A stretch of DNA of 64,000 nucleotides from an uncultured Lachnospira sp. (GCA_910587485.1 CAJUKN010000015.1:1-64000), one strand, 5' to 3'. Counted from the stretch's first letter, positions 32,819 through 42,713 are shown. Numbers and translations: made by a program. Notes: a model not told the origin generated them from the letters alone.

Positions 32819-33277
32819 ATGTTGACCATACAAAAATACCACAAACAATATTATAATTGTCTAATCAAATTTTTAACAAAATGTTTACCACAATCTGGCA
32901 GAAATTTAGACTTAAATGGACATCACAAAATATATCGTGATATTGACACATCTTTTGAATATTTTTGGTGTCTGTTTGATGAAAAGGATATCATTGGTAC
33001 TGTTGCATTAAAAAAGCTAAATAATGAACATTGTGAGTTAAAATCATTATACCTTTTAGAACAATATCATAAAAAAGGGCTAGGATACCAATTATTGCAA
33101 ACTGCCATATTAAAAGCCCAACAAAAAGGATACAAAGAACTGTATCTTGACACCTTATCATCAAGCAAAAAAGCAATTTCTTTGTATGAAAAAAAGGGAT
33201 TTATACAAATTGAACGATATAATATGAATGATATGGCAGATGTATTTATGGTATTAAACCTTAATAATAAATTTTAA
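32819..33277 (+). CDS. GNAT-family N-acetyltransferase
   Basis: A 152-aa acetyltransferase. LKSLYLLEQYHKKGLGYQLL is the acetyl-CoA motif (HKKGLG) and ELYLDTLSSSKKAISLYEKKGF is motif B. The N-terminal part, SGRNLDLNGHHKIYRDIDTS, is not distinctive. The substrate is unknown. The following 218 bases (33278-33495) hold no convincing gene; AAAAATAGC and GCTATTTTT (about 33403-33447) may form a weak terminator. Confidence 0.85.
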   Translation: MLTIQKYHKQYYNCLIKFLTKCLPQSGRNLDLNGHHKIYRDIDTSFEYFWCLFDEKDIIGTVALKKLNNEHCELKSLYLLEQYHKKGLGYQLLQTAILKAQQKGYKELYLDTLSSSKKAISLYEKKGFIQIERYNMNDMADVFMVLNLNNKF

Positions 33278-33495
33278 ATTCTTGTTTATTATTTATTGTA
33301 CTATCAGTAATCCTTTTTTAGTGGAAAATATTTTGTCCCCAATATATAATAAAAACATGAAAGTACTCAGATACAAATTTGGTACCATCAGTTATAGTGT
33401 TAAAAATAGCCTCCAAACTTTGTCAGGGCTTAGGATGCTATTTTTTGTTGTGTCGATTATGTATGCCAATGCAGTAAATATTGCTAGCAATAAAA

Positions 33496-34578
33496 TTAAA
33501 ACTTCCTCAACACCGCATTTCTAAAAAATGAATCAACAGCTACTTTATATTCGTCAAGATGATTCGCTTTTTTTATATTTAAAAATTCTCGTTCTTTTAC
33601 ATCAAAAGAAGTTCTAAGGTACTTCCACACTTCTTTCATTTTATGACAAGCATTGGTTTCGCTTTTTAATGTTTCTATATAACCTACAAGCAGCTCATTT
33701 AAAAATGCTTGAAGTCTTTTTATTTCGTTTTTATCTGTCTGACTACTAAAATCTTTACTTGTATCATTATTTTTTTGTTGTGCAATATTTTGTTTTACAT
33801 CATCTCCTATTGGATTGATTTCTTTTTGTTTCCTATCAACTTTTTCCTGTTGTACATTCTGTTTTATCTGGTCTATCATAAAAGGCGCGCCTACAAACCC
33901 TCTGCCAATCATTACATTTTCAAGTTCTGGAAATTTTTTTTCTATTACCTTTAAATTTTCCACTGTAAAAATATCGCCATTATAGCACAATGGATTGATA
34001 CTTTTCTTTATTGCCTCTGAAAATGCTTCTAGGTTTGGCAAATTATTATAGTAATCCTTTTGCACACGTGGGTGTATAATCAATTCTTTCAATGGATATT
34101 GATTATATATTGTAAGTAAATAATTAAATTCTTCTGCTGATGTTATCCCAATTCTTGTTTTAACTGATATATGAATACTTTGCAATTCTTTCTCTTTAAA
34201 AATTTTATCTAAAAATCGGTCTAATTCATCTGGTTTTGCAAGAAATCCTGCACCGCGAAACTTGCTTACTACTGTGCCAGAAGGACACCCCATATTTAAG
34301 TTGATTTCCTTATATCCGAGTTCTAACAATAATCTTGCGCCACACAAAAAATAAGTGTAATCATTTGCCATTACCTGTGGAACCGCATAAATACCAATAT
34401 TGTTCATAGGGTCTATATCTTCTCGTTCCCTTGATGTATAGCCTCCTGTTTTATTGGGTGATATAAATGGAATAAAATATTTATCAATCTTACCTTTCCC
34501 ATAATATTTTTCATATGTATTGCGAAAAACATAACCTGTCAGCCCTTCCATTGGAGCCATATATATTTTTTTAATCAA
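33496..34578 (-). CDS. dus: tRNA-dihydrouridine synthase family protein
   Basis: Dus enzymes use FMN and NADPH to reduce uridines in tRNA. The 360-aa protein begins MIKKIYMAPMEGLTGYVFRN, the APMEG FMN motif. The catalytic Cys98 is in EINLNMGCPSGTVVSKFRGAGF, followed by VKTRIG, IIHPR, YNGDIF and MIGRGFVGAPF. A low-complexity insert rich in Q, K and N (about 225-265) separates the barrel from the helical domain. The start is a TTG at 34578 that overlaps the stop of the ABC gene. The target uridine is not known. Confidence 0.9.
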   Translation of the reverse strand: MIKKIYMAPMEGLTGYVFRNTYEKYYGKGKIDKYFIPFISPNKTGGYTSREREDIDPMNNIGIYAVPQVMANDYTYFLCGARLLLELGYKEINLNMGCPSGTVVSKFRGAGFLAKPDELDRFLDKIFKEKELQSIHISVKTRIGITSAEEFNYLLTIYNQYPLKELIIHPRVQKDYYNNLPNLEAFSEAIKKSINPLCYNGDIFTVENLKVIEKKFPELENVMIGRGFVGAPFMIDQIKQNVQQEKVDRKQKEINPIGDDVKQNIAQQKNNDTSKDFSSQTDKNEIKRLQAFLNELLVGYIETLKSETNACHKMKEVWKYLRTSFDVKEREFLNIKKANHLDEYKVAVDSFFRNAVLRKF

Positions 34579-36389
34579 TCTAATTCAACCTTTCCAGTGT
34601 AAAGTTCATAATAACGCCCTTTCATATCCATAAGCTGCTCATGCGTTCCACGCTCAATAATCTCACCATGCTCAAGAACCATAATAGCTTTAGAATTGCG
34701 GATTGTAGATAGCCTATGGGCAATAACAAGTGTTGTCCTATCCTGCATTAATCTATCCATTCCTTCTTGAATTTGACGTTCTGTTATTGTATCCACAGAA
34801 CTTGTCGCTTCATCTAATATCAAAACAGGGGCTTTTGATAGGGCGGCTCTCGCTATATTTAAAAGCTGTCTCTGCCCTTGACTTAAATTTGCACCATCCT
34901 TCTCAAGCACTGTATTATATCCATCGGATAATCTCTTGATAAAATAATCGGCATTTGCCGTCTTTGCTGCTGCAATCACTTCTTCGTCTGTAGCTTCCAG
35001 TCTTCCATATCGGATATTTTCCATTACTGTTCCTGTAAATAAATGTGTATCTTGCAGTACTAATGCAATATTTTCTCTTAACTGCACCCTGTTCATGGTA
35101 TTGATATCAACACCATCTAAGAAAACATGACCACTCCACACATCATAAAACCGATTAATCAGATTGGTTATTGTGGTTTTTCCTGCACCTGTTGAACCTA
35201 CAAAGGCAATCTTTTGACCTTTTTTAGCATATAAACAAATATCTTTTAATACAGGCGTATCCTGCCGATAACCAAAAGTTACATGCTCCATAATAAGCTC
35301 GCCAGAAATCTTTTCAACAGAAACACCTGACATATCCTCCTCTTGCATATCCATCACAGCAAACACACGCTCCGCTCCTGCCAACGCTGAAAATATCGTA
35401 TTCATCTGCATAGTAATCTCATTGATAGGTCTTGAAAATTGTCTTGCATAAGTGACAAAAATGGCAAGTCCCCCAACATCAAATCCCTTTAAAACACATA
35501 ATATACCGCCAATTGCTGCTGTAAGCGAATAATTTGCCTGCCCCAAATTGCCTACGGTCGGACCCATAATGCCGCCAAAAAACTGTGCTTTTATCTGTTT
35601 ATCTTTTAAATCATAATTATATTTTTTAAAGGTCTCAATTGCTTCAGCTTCATGGTTAAACACTTTAACAACACGCTGCCCGCTTATAGTTTCTTCTATA
35701 TAACCATTAAGCGCACCAATAGACTGCTGCTGTGCCGCATAATACTTTCGGCTTTTTGAAACTAAAAATCGTCCTGTACATATAATTAATGGAATCATTA
35801 CAAAAGTTATCATTGACAAAATGATATTTGTATATATCATCATACTAAATGTGCCAACTAATGTCATCATGCCAGAAAGAAGCTGTACTGCTGTATTGTT
35901 TAACATCTCTCCCACAACATCAACATCATTTGTAAAACGGCTCATCAAATCTCCTTTGCTGTTTTTATCAAAAAAGGAAATTGGCAGCTTCTGCATATGA
36001 ACAAATAAATCTTTTCTCAATCGCACCAATGCATCTTGTGATACATAAAGCATTAATTTGGCTTGAATATAGGTAGAAGCAACACCAAACAGATATACCA
36101 AAAGCATAACAATAAGTGCTGCAATAAAACCTTTTATACCACCATTTTCATCAAATTCTACAATATGCTTATTAATAATAGGTCTTAACATATAGGAAGC
36201 AGCAAGACTGCTGACTGTACTTATCACCACACAGCCTAATGCACCAAACAATGCTGCTTTTGTATTGCTCATATATCGAAACAATCGTAGAATAGTTTTT
36301 TTGGCATCCTTTGGTTTTTCTTTTTTGGCACCACGATTTGCACCACCTGTACCACGCATTGCACCTGTCACTCCACCCATTGGCGGCAT
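34575..36389 (-). CDS. ABC exporter half-transporter with a canonical nucleotide site
   Basis: The 604-aa protein has a Gly-rich N-terminal tail (MPPMGGVTGAMRGTGGANRG), six membrane helices (about 45-320) and an ATP-binding domain. Walker A is GSTGAGKTT, the signature is NLSQGQRQ, Walker B is VLILDEATSSVD with the catalytic Glu, and the switch is VIAHRLSTI. The gene before it encodes a partner with altered catalytic residues, so the two probably form a heterodimeric exporter of the BmrCD/LmrCD kind. The substrate is unknown. The ribosome site AGGGAGG lies in the 4-base intergenic gap. Confidence 0.9.
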   Translation of the reverse strand: MPPMGGVTGAMRGTGGANRGAKKEKPKDAKKTILRLFRYMSNTKAALFGALGCVVISTVSSLAASYMLRPIINKHIVEFDENGGIKGFIAALIVMLLVYLFGVASTYIQAKLMLYVSQDALVRLRKDLFVHMQKLPISFFDKNSKGDLMSRFTNDVDVVGEMLNNTAVQLLSGMMTLVGTFSMMIYTNIILSMITFVMIPLIICTGRFLVSKSRKYYAAQQQSIGALNGYIEETISGQRVVKVFNHEAEAIETFKKYNYDLKDKQIKAQFFGGIMGPTVGNLGQANYSLTAAIGGILCVLKGFDVGGLAIFVTYARQFSRPINEITMQMNTIFSALAGAERVFAVMDMQEEDMSGVSVEKISGELIMEHVTFGYRQDTPVLKDICLYAKKGQKIAFVGSTGAGKTTITNLINRFYDVWSGHVFLDGVDINTMNRVQLRENIALVLQDTHLFTGTVMENIRYGRLEATDEEVIAAAKTANADYFIKRLSDGYNTVLEKDGANLSQGQRQLLNIARAALSKAPVLILDEATSSVDTITERQIQEGMDRLMQDRTTLVIAHRLSTIRNSKAIMVLEHGEIIERGTHEQLMDMKGRYYELYTGKVELD

Positions 36390-36393
36390 AATT

Positions 36394-38127
36394 TCACCTC
36401 CCTACAGCAGCATTTCTAAACTGCACTTCGTAGATTTCTTTATAAATTGCACAAGACTCCACTAATTCATCATGCGTTCCTAAACCTGCAATTGTTCCAT
36501 TGTCTAAAACCAATATCTTATCGGCTTCCATAACCGATGTAATACGCTGTGCTATAATAATTTTTGTCATGGATTTATATTTATGATATAACGCATCCTT
36601 TATATAACGTTCTGTAGCTGTGTCAACTGCGCTTGTAGAATCATCTAAAATCAATATTTTAGGCTTTTTAATCAACGCTCTTGCAATACATAATCGCTGT
36701 TTCTGACCGCCTGAAACATTTGCGCCGCCCTGCCCCAATTTTGTATTATAACCTTCCTTAAAATGTTCTATAAATTTATCTGCCTGCGCATGTGAGGCTG
36801 CTAATTGAACATCTGCCTTGCTTGCTTGCTTATCACCCCATTGTAAGTTTTCATATATACTGCCTGAAAATAATGTATTTTTTTGAAGTACAACGCCTAT
36901 TCCATCACGAAGATTTTTTAATGCGTAATCTTTTACATCAATTCCATCAATTAAAATCGTTCCTTTATCAATATCATAAAGACGTGGAATCAAGGAAACC
37001 AATGTTGTTTTGCCACTGCCAGTCAAACCAATAATCCCCAATGTCTCACCTGCATTTAGCAAAAAATTAATATCATCTAATATCCACTCATTGGAATCTT
37101 TGTAATATTTAAAAGAAACATGTTGAAATTCAATACTTCCCTCTTGAATCAATACATCTTTTCTTTTGGCAATATCATCTGTCAAATCAATCGTTTCATC
37201 TAAAACTTCACTGACACGCCGAAAAGAAGCAATTGCTCTCGCCCAGTTAATAAAGACCATAGACATCATTGTCATACTTCCCATAATTTGGGTAATATAA
37301 TTGACAAAAGCGGTCATATCGCCTACTTTCATATCTCCAACAATAATCATATTGCCTCCAAACCATACAACTGCTACTGTTGTAAGATTTAATGCAAGCG
37401 TCATAATTGGCTGATACTTTATCATAATGCCCATAGACTCCATATTTTTCTCTTTTAAATCTCGATTATGGTCATCAAATTTTACTTCTTCAAAATCATT
37501 ACGAACAAAGGATTTAATCAATCTTATATTAACAAGCCCTTCCTGAATACAAGAATTTAACTTATCAAGACTATTTTGAAGTCTTTTAAATCTTGGAAAT
37601 GCTTTTTTCATAATAATGACTATGGATATACTTAACACTGGAACAACAATAAGAAAGATACATGCAAGCTGCGGACTCATAACAAATGCCATAATAATGG
37701 CACCAATCAGAATACCCGGTGAACGAAGACACGCTCTTAATGTTTGCATAATCATATTTTGTATCTGTGTAATATCATTGGTAAGTCGTGTAATCAGCGA
37801 ACCTGTACTAAACTTATCAATATTATTAAAAGAAAATTTTTGTATTTTTTCAAATAAATCCATGCGCAAGTCTGTTCCAAAATTCATGGCGGCGTTGGCG
37901 GCAAACCATGCTCCTAATACGCCCCCAACTGCCATAATAACAGCACCAAAAGCCATACATAAACCCATTGTAATAATATAAGGTATATCATGGTTGGCAA
38001 CACCATTATTAATTATTTGGGCAAGCAGCCATGGCAAAACGACATCTCCTATCACTTCTACAAGCATAAAAGATGGACCTAAAATATAATATTTTATATA
38101 AGGTTTTATATACTTTATAAATCTTTT
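36394..38127 (-). CDS. ABC exporter half-transporter with a degenerate nucleotide site
   Basis: A 577-aa partner of the next gene: a transmembrane domain (about 10-310) and an ATP-binding domain. Walker A is GLTGSGKTTL and the signature is NVSGGQKQR. Walker B ends ILILDDSTSAVD, with Asp where the catalytic Glu should be, and the switch is IIAQRITSV, with Gln for His. These changes are typical of the inactive half of heterodimeric multidrug exporters. The start at 38127 follows GGGGA; the longer reading to 38163 lacks a site. A TetR or other regulator is not adjacent. Confidence 0.9.
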   Translation of the reverse strand, partial: KRFIKYIKPYIKYYILGPSFMLVEVIGDVVLPWLLAQIINNGVANHDIPYIITMGLCMAFGAVIMAVGGVLGAWFAANAAMNFGTDLRMDLFEKIQKFSFNNIDKFSTGSLITRLTNDITQIQNMIMQTLRACLRSPGILIGAIIMAFVMSPQLACIFLIVVPVLSISIVIIMKKAFPRFKRLQNSLDKLNSCIQEGLVNIRLIKSFVRNDFEEVKFDDHNRDLKEKNMESMGIMIKYQPIMTLALNLTTVAVVWFGGNMIIVGDMKVGDMTAFVNYITQIMGSMTMMSMVFINWARAIASFRRVSEVLDETIDLTDDIAKRKDVLIQEGSIEFQHVSFKYYKDSNEWILDDINFLLNAGETLGIIGLTGSGKTTLVSLIPRLYDIDKGTILIDGIDVKDYALKNLRDGIGVVLQKNTLFSGSIYENLQWGDKQASKADVQLAASHAQADKFIEHFKEGYNTKLGQGGANVSGGQKQRLCIARALIKKPKILILDDSTSAVDTATERYIKDALYHKYKSMTKIIIAQRITSVMEADKILVLDNGTIAGLGTHDELVESCAIYKEIYEVQFRNAAVGR

Positions 38128-38379
38128 CATAAAATCCCCATTTCTGCATAAACTTTTGCGCAAGGAACTATCATATATTCCTTTTTCTTAATGTGATATT
38201 CAAAAAAACTATAGATTTTTTAAAACTTTGTGTCAAGCAATGTGAAGACACAATACTTTTTATAAAACTTCTTATAATTAAGTATATCAAAATTTTTTTC
38301 ATAATGTCAAAGCGAAAAATTTTATTTAAATCATTATTTTATCTTGTTACTTTTTATAATATATGATAAAATTTCTTAG

Positions 38380-38558
38380 AATGTCATTCGTAATGAAGAC
38401 ATATCTTAAACAAGCCAATTGTAAAAAGACAGTATGCTTTACAAACTGTCCTTATGTTGACAAGCGATATCGCACTTTTCGAGGTATCCTTATGTCAACA
38501 GTAATTTTTCATGGCGCAAAAGAACTGACCTTTAAGGCAGTTACTAAGGAGGCACATT
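38380..38558 (+). promoter_or_regulatory. Structured leader of the ECF transporter gene
   Basis: The leader can form two hairpins. GACAGT/ACTGTC sits at about 38428-38449. The second is a longer stem, GTTGACA...TGTCAAC (about 38457-38498), with inner GATATC/GGTATC. A 28-codon ORF starts at about 38492 (ATGTCAACAG) and ends inside the transporter gene at 38578, so its translation would pass the transporter's ribosome site. No match to a riboswitch class I know was found. The wider gap 38128-38558 holds this leader and AT-rich DNA. Confidence 0.4.
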
Positions 38559-39194
38559 ATGAAAACAAAACAATTTAACACTAAGTTCTTTGTAGAACTT
38601 GCTCTGATGATAGCCATTATCATCATTATGTCTTTTACCCCGCTAGGCTATATTAGACTGCCCGGACTAAGCATTACATTTTTGACGGTTCCAGTTGCAG
38701 TAGGGGCGATTGTCTTAGGACCTATAGGTGGACTTATCTGTGGTGCTGCATTTGGACTCACCAGTTTTTATCAAGCATTAACAGGAGGTTCCGCTTTCAC
38801 AGCAGCACTTTTAGGTATCAATCCTTTAGGAACAGTATTTCTTACCATTATCCCAAGAGTTTTAGAAGGTTTACTTACAGGTCTTATTTTTAAAGCACTA
38901 CATAATAATAAAAAAATCCAGAAAATTTCTTATTATATTGCTGCTTTTTGTTGTCCTGTACTAAACACATTATTATTTATGAGCAGCCTTGTTGTTATCT
39001 TTTACCACACAGAGTATATTCAAGGCATGGTAACAAAATTTGGCGCTACTAATCCATTTCTTTTTGTTGTTGCGTTTGTTGGAATACAGGGAGTGATTGA
39101 AGCAGGCGTATGTTTTGTTATTGCCAGTATTATATCAAGAGTGCTGTATCCAATTGTAAAAAAAGACCAAATACCAGTTACTACTAAATCGTAA
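38559..39194 (+). CDS. ECF transporter substrate-binding (S) component
   Basis: A 211-aa protein with about six membrane helices. MIAIIIIMSFTPLGYIRLP is the first, then TFLTVPVAVGAIVLGPIGG and AAFGLTSFYQ, matching the family of vitamin S components (ECF_trnsprt type) that includes pantothenate and other vitamin carriers. NPLGTVFLTIIPRVLEGLLTG is a conserved block. The energising EcfA/EcfT proteins are not in the window, so it would share them. A clear AAGGAGG precedes the ATG. The substrate cannot be told from sequence. Confidence 0.85.
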   Translation: MKTKQFNTKFFVELALMIAIIIIMSFTPLGYIRLPGLSITFLTVPVAVGAIVLGPIGGLICGAAFGLTSFYQALTGGSAFTAALLGINPLGTVFLTIIPRVLEGLLTGLIFKALHNNKKIQKISYYIAAFCCPVLNTLLFMSSLVVIFYHTEYIQGMVTKFGATNPFLFVVAFVGIQGVIEAGVCFVIASIISRVLYPIVKKDQIPVTTKS

Positions 39195-39210
39195 AAATAT
39201 TTTTATTATA

Positions 39211-39232
39211 AAAAAGAGTTGTTGCGCAACTC
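39211..39232 (-). terminator. Small terminator downstream of MATE gene
   Basis: On the minus strand GAGTTG and CAACTC pair around CGCAA and are followed by TTTTTT. It lies past the bidirectional terminator at 39297-39340 in the MATE direction, a second stop. Confidence 0.55.
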
Positions 39233-39296
39233 TCACAAGTTCATAAAACAAAGTTTATTATAAACTTGCTAATGGATTAAACTTTCCTATAAAATA

Positions 39297-39340
39297 ACAC
39301 CCATTGAAAAACGGCTATCTTTCAATGGGTGTTTATTTTT
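39297..39340. terminator. Bidirectional terminator
   Basis: ACACCCATTGAAA (39297-39309) and TTTCAATGGGTGT (39320-39332) form a perfect 13-bp stem. T-rich tracts follow on both strands. It lies between the convergent ECF and MATE genes. Confidence 0.85.
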
Positions 39341-40689
39341 TATAGTTCTTCCTGCTTATTTAAACCACGTAACATAGGAATTGCAAGCAAGATTGCAAGA
39401 ATCGTTGTACATATATCTGAACCAGTTTGTGCATACAATAAACCAGTAAGTCCCCACAAATGATTAAATAAATATAAAAAAGGAATATAAAACAGACATT
39501 GGCGTCCAAGATTGATAAGCATTGCTCTTACTGCAGAGCCAATTGCCTGAAACGTGGACATAAATGTCATCTGTATTGCCATAAATGGAACAATCCAAGC
39601 ATATGCCCTTAAAAAAGCAATCCCTACCTCAATAATTTTTTCATCACTTGTAAATGCTCTCATAAAAGCAGGTGACAACCAGATAAATGGTATCAGAATC
39701 ACAAGGCACAAACATGTACCTGACAATATCGTAAATCTCATAGCTGATTTTAAACGCTTAATCTTACCTGCGCCATAATTATATCCCGCAAAAGGCATAT
39801 ATCCAGAAACATAGCCAATTGTAATCATAAATACCATACTAATCATTTTTCCGGCAACTCCATATGCTGAGATAACATAATCTCCATATCCTGCTGCCAA
39901 ATTATTTAATATTACATTAGACAAGCTCATAATAATTTGAGAAATAGAATTTGGCAGCCCAATTTTTAATACTTCTTTAAAAATCCTTGCACTTGGACGA
40001 AAATCTTTTGGCTTTATAGAAAGAGAAGTATGTCCTTTTACAAATACACATATGTAATAAATCACTGCAAAAAAATTCCCAATAACCGTTGCCCATGCTG
40101 CTCCAGCTGCCCCTTGATTTAATACTAATATAAATATTGGGTCAAGCACAATATTCAACATTGTACCAATTATCATCCCAATTACAGCTTGTTTTACTTT
40201 TCCTTCTGAACGCAATAATGCTGGCAAGATAATCTGTAATATCATAATACAACTAAATCCAATAATTACTTTTAAATAAGCCCTTGTAGGCTCAATTGTA
40301 TCCTGACTAGCCCCTAATATATTTAGAATTGGATTTATGAATAAAAAACATAAAACTGTCATCACTAAAGTTACAATTATGGAAACATACACAGAAACAG
40401 CACTTGTTCTGCGTGATTCTTCATTTCTTCCAGCTCCAAGACAACGTGAAATATAAGATGGCGCACCATTTCCAAAAATATTTCCAACTGCCTGTATTAC
40501 CATAAAGACTGGAAATGCTAAAGAAACTGCTCCCAACTGAATTGGGTCATCTAACATTCCAATAAAATAAGTGTCTGTTAAATTATAAATCAAACTGACA
40601 ATAGTGGATAACACTGTAGGAATCGCTAGTTTTAAAATTGTTCTTGGAATGGGTGCATTACCCATTAATTCAAAATTTTCATTATTCAT
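39340..40689 (-). CDS. MATE-family efflux transporter
   Basis: A 449-aa twelve-helix MATE protein. PRTILKLAIPTVLSTIVSLI opens the first half, then NLTDTYFIGMLDD and LDPIFILVLNQGAAGAAWAT; the second half begins LKIGLPNSISQIIMSLSNVI. MATE pumps export drugs or metabolites using sodium or proton gradients. The start at 40689 follows AAGGAGG. The in-frame extension to 40758 (KKVAKSIANIYLT) comes from repeat copy G. A divergent TetR gene next door probably regulates it. Confidence 0.9.
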   Translation of the reverse strand: MNNENFELMGNAPIPRTILKLAIPTVLSTIVSLIYNLTDTYFIGMLDDPIQLGAVSLAFPVFMVIQAVGNIFGNGAPSYISRCLGAGRNEESRRTSAVSVYVSIIVTLVMTVLCFLFINPILNILGASQDTIEPTRAYLKVIIGFSCIMILQIILPALLRSEGKVKQAVIGMIIGTMLNIVLDPIFILVLNQGAAGAAWATVIGNFFAVIYYICVFVKGHTSLSIKPKDFRPSARIFKEVLKIGLPNSISQIIMSLSNVILNNLAAGYGDYVISAYGVAGKMISMVFMITIGYVSGYMPFAGYNYGAGKIKRLKSAMRFTILSGTCLCLVILIPFIWLSPAFMRAFTSDEKIIEVGIAFLRAYAWIVPFMAIQMTFMSTFQAIGSAVRAMLINLGRQCLFYIPFLYLFNHLWGLTGLLYAQTGSDICTTILAILLAIPMLRGLNKQEEL

Positions 40690-40716
40690 ATAAAAATTTT
40701 CCCTCCTTATTATAAT

Positions 40717-40762
40717 AGTCAAGTAGATATTTGCAATTGACTTCGCTACTTTTTTCATTTTT
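40717..40762 (+). repeat. Dispersed repeat family 1, copy G (partial)
   Basis: Reads GTCAAGTAGATATTTGCAAT then TGACTTCGCTAC, between the MATE gene and the TetR gene. It lacks the CCTCAT end. Confidence 0.5.
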
Positions 40763-40893
40763 AACTATAAAAAATAACAATTAAATATTCATTTCATATA
40801 CTCTAAAAGACATATGTTGATTATTTATTGCTTTTATATTATAATATACAAAAATATAAGCAACAATGGTCAACTTTTTTGTGATGTTGTTTA

Positions 40894-40922
40894 AACCACA
40901 CCATTTTAAAATTGTGGCTTAA
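40894..40922. promoter_or_regulatory. Possible TetR operator
   Basis: An imperfect inverted repeat, CCACACCATTTTAAAATTGT plus GG, lies 40 bases before the TetR start in the MATE/TetR divergent region. It fits an operator by position and symmetry only. Confidence 0.35.
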
Positions 40923-40961
40923 ATTCCACAAAGAAAAAGCGAAGCAGAAATGAGGGAAAAA

Positions 40962-41546
40962 ATGAAAAAAGAACCAAAAAATGACCTTCGTTATATTAAA
41001 ACAGAAAAACTAATTCAAAAAACCTTTCGAGATATGATTCTGGAAATGGATTATACTCAAATTACAATCAGAGAACTAACAGAACGAGCAAAAATAAACA
41101 GAAAAACATTTTATTTGCATTATACTTCATTGGATAGCCTGTTAGCCGTATGTCAGACAAAATTATATGATGAGTTTCTACAATCCATATCTGACATTCA
41201 TCTTCCTACAGACTTAGAAAAACTGATACGTCATATATTCACCTTATGGAATATTCCTGATGAGGCAAACAGAAAAATTTTATATAGTCGTGGAAACTTC
41301 CCTATTGGCAAAAGTCCGGGAGATTATGCAAGAAAAGCAATATTTCGTCTTGGCTGTTCAGATGGTTATCTCTCAAAATATACTACAAAACAAATTGAAT
41401 TAATTGATGCTTACCTAAATGGAATCTTTACTTTTATTCATTACCAATGGGAAACCAATAACCGAGAAATGTCATTTGAAGATGTTGTAAGTCTTACTAC
41501 ACAACTTATTTCACATGGATTTCTATCTTTGGATTTACAAGTATAA
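40962..41546 (+). CDS. TetR/AcrR-family transcriptional regulator
   Basis: A 194-aa protein with an N-terminal helix-turn-helix (about 12-55; TEKLIQKTFRDMILEMDYTQ, then ITIRELTERAKINRKTFYLHYTSLDSLL) and a ligand-binding C-terminal part that resembles the TetR_C_33 type. GAGGG lies 5 bases before the ATG at 40962. It is divergent from the MATE pump, the usual layout of a drug-responsive repressor and its target. The ligand is unknown. Confidence 0.88.
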   Translation: MKKEPKNDLRYIKTEKLIQKTFRDMILEMDYTQITIRELTERAKINRKTFYLHYTSLDSLLAVCQTKLYDEFLQSISDIHLPTDLEKLIRHIFTLWNIPDEANRKILYSRGNFPIGKSPGDYARKAIFRLGCSDGYLSKYTTKQIELIDAYLNGIFTFIHYQWETNNREMSFEDVVSLTTQLISHGFLSLDLQV

Positions 41547-41646
41547 ACTATCACGCCTTTGTAATCTTCTTGTAATCTATACTTTATTATAAAATGCAGC
41601 AATTCAACTAAAGCATAAATAAATTCCCTTTTTTACTCTAAATCGT

Positions 41647-41675
41647 TTGAAAATCACTTTTACATGCTTTATAAT
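41647..41675 (+). promoter_or_regulatory. Promoter of the DHH phosphoesterase gene
   Basis: TTGAAA (41647-41652) is followed after 17 bases by a perfect TATAAT (41670-41675). The leader is about 105 bases and begins with a small hairpin, AACAGT / ACTGTT. Confidence 0.7.
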
Positions 41676-41789
41676 ATTAACAGTTATATATAAGACTGTT
41701 GTATAAGCCTTGTTGCTTTGTATGACAGCCTTTAACGTCCTTGGAGAGGGAATTAATAACTACTACTATATTTTGTGAGGAATTTACAT

Positions 41790-42713
41790 ATGCGATTAAT
41801 AACTCGTTCTGATTTTGATGGACTTGCATGTGGAGCTTTGTTAAAAGAAGCTGGTATTATTGATACATGGGAGTTTGCACATCCAAAAGATTTACAAGAT
41901 GGACTTGTAGAAGTAAATGAAAATGACTGTCTTGCCAATGTGCCATATGTTCCGGGCTGTGGACTGTGGTTTGACCATCATTCAAGTGAACATGAAAGAA
42001 ACCAACTTGCTGGAAAATACAAAGGTGAAAGTCGTATTGCTCCATCATGCGCAAGAATTATTTATGACTATTATGGCGGAAAAGAACGTTTCCCACAATT
42101 TGATGATATGATGATTGCTGTTGACAAAGTGGATTCTGGCAATCTTACTATTGATGAAGTGATGAATCCTACAGGCTGGATACTTATCGGATTCCTTATG
42201 GACCCACGCACAGGCTTAGGACGATGGAGACAATTTACTATTTCTAATTATCAACTGATGATAAAGCTAATGGATGCTTGCCGTACCATGACAACACAAG
42301 AGATACTTGAATTGCCTGACGTTGTAGAACGTATTGAAATTTATAATGAACAGACTGAAAAATTTAAAGAGATGGTTCAAAAATACACACGTGTAGAAGG
42401 CAATGTTATTATATCCGATTTAAGAGGCGTAGACCCTATCTATACAGGAAATCGTTTTATGATATACAGCATGTATCCAGAACAAAATATATCTGCTTGG
42501 ATTGTAAGCGGACGTGGTGGAAAAGGCTGTTCGGCGGCCGTTGGGTACAGCATATTAAATCGAACATCAACTGTTGATGTTGGAAGTTTGATGTTAAAAT
42601 ATAATGGCGGTGGACATAAAGCGGTTGGAACATGTCAATTTTCTGATGAAAATATGGATACAGAACTTCCAAAAATGCTTACAGAGTTATGCTCTATGTC
42701 AAACGCACAATAA
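41790..42713 (+). CDS. DHH-family phosphoesterase (exopolyphosphatase/nanoRNase-like)
   Basis: A 307-aa protein beginning MRLITRSDFDGLACGALLK, DHH motif I. LWFDHHSSE carries the DHH triad, and VDKVDSG follows. The C-terminal DHHA1-type domain ends in the glycine-rich SLMLKYNGGGHKAVGTC. Related proteins cleave short RNA, cyclic dinucleotides or polyphosphate; the substrate here is not determined. The ATG at 41790 has GAGGA 9 bases upstream. The 3' side leads into the palindromic element at 42759. Confidence 0.85.
   Translation: MRLITRSDFDGLACGALLKEAGIIDTWEFAHPKDLQDGLVEVNENDCLANVPYVPGCGLWFDHHSSEHERNQLAGKYKGESRIAPSCARIIYDYYGGKERFPQFDDMMIAVDKVDSGNLTIDEVMNPTGWILIGFLMDPRTGLGRWRQFTISNYQLMIKLMDACRTMTTQEILELPDVVERIEIYNEQTEKFKEMVQKYTRVEGNVIISDLRGVDPIYTGNRFMIYSMYPEQNISAWIVSGRGGKGCSAAVGYSILNRTSTVDVGSLMLKYNGGGHKAVGTCQFSDENMDTELPKMLTELCSMSNAQ

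Noticed and set aside
33282..33524. 80-codon plus-strand ORF after a GNAT gene
   Set aside because: No ribosome site, AT-driven composition, and it overlaps the end of dus. The middle stretch (LSGLRMLFFVVSIM) looks protein-like but is too short to call a remnant.
38363..38578. 71-codon ORF before the ECF transporter
   Set aside because: The first part lacks a ribosome site and runs through leader hairpins. Only the last 28 codons could be a leader ORF, noted under the leader.
40690..40758. N-terminal extension of the MATE protein at 39340
   Set aside because: It is translated repeat copy G; the ATG at 40689 has AAGGAGG.
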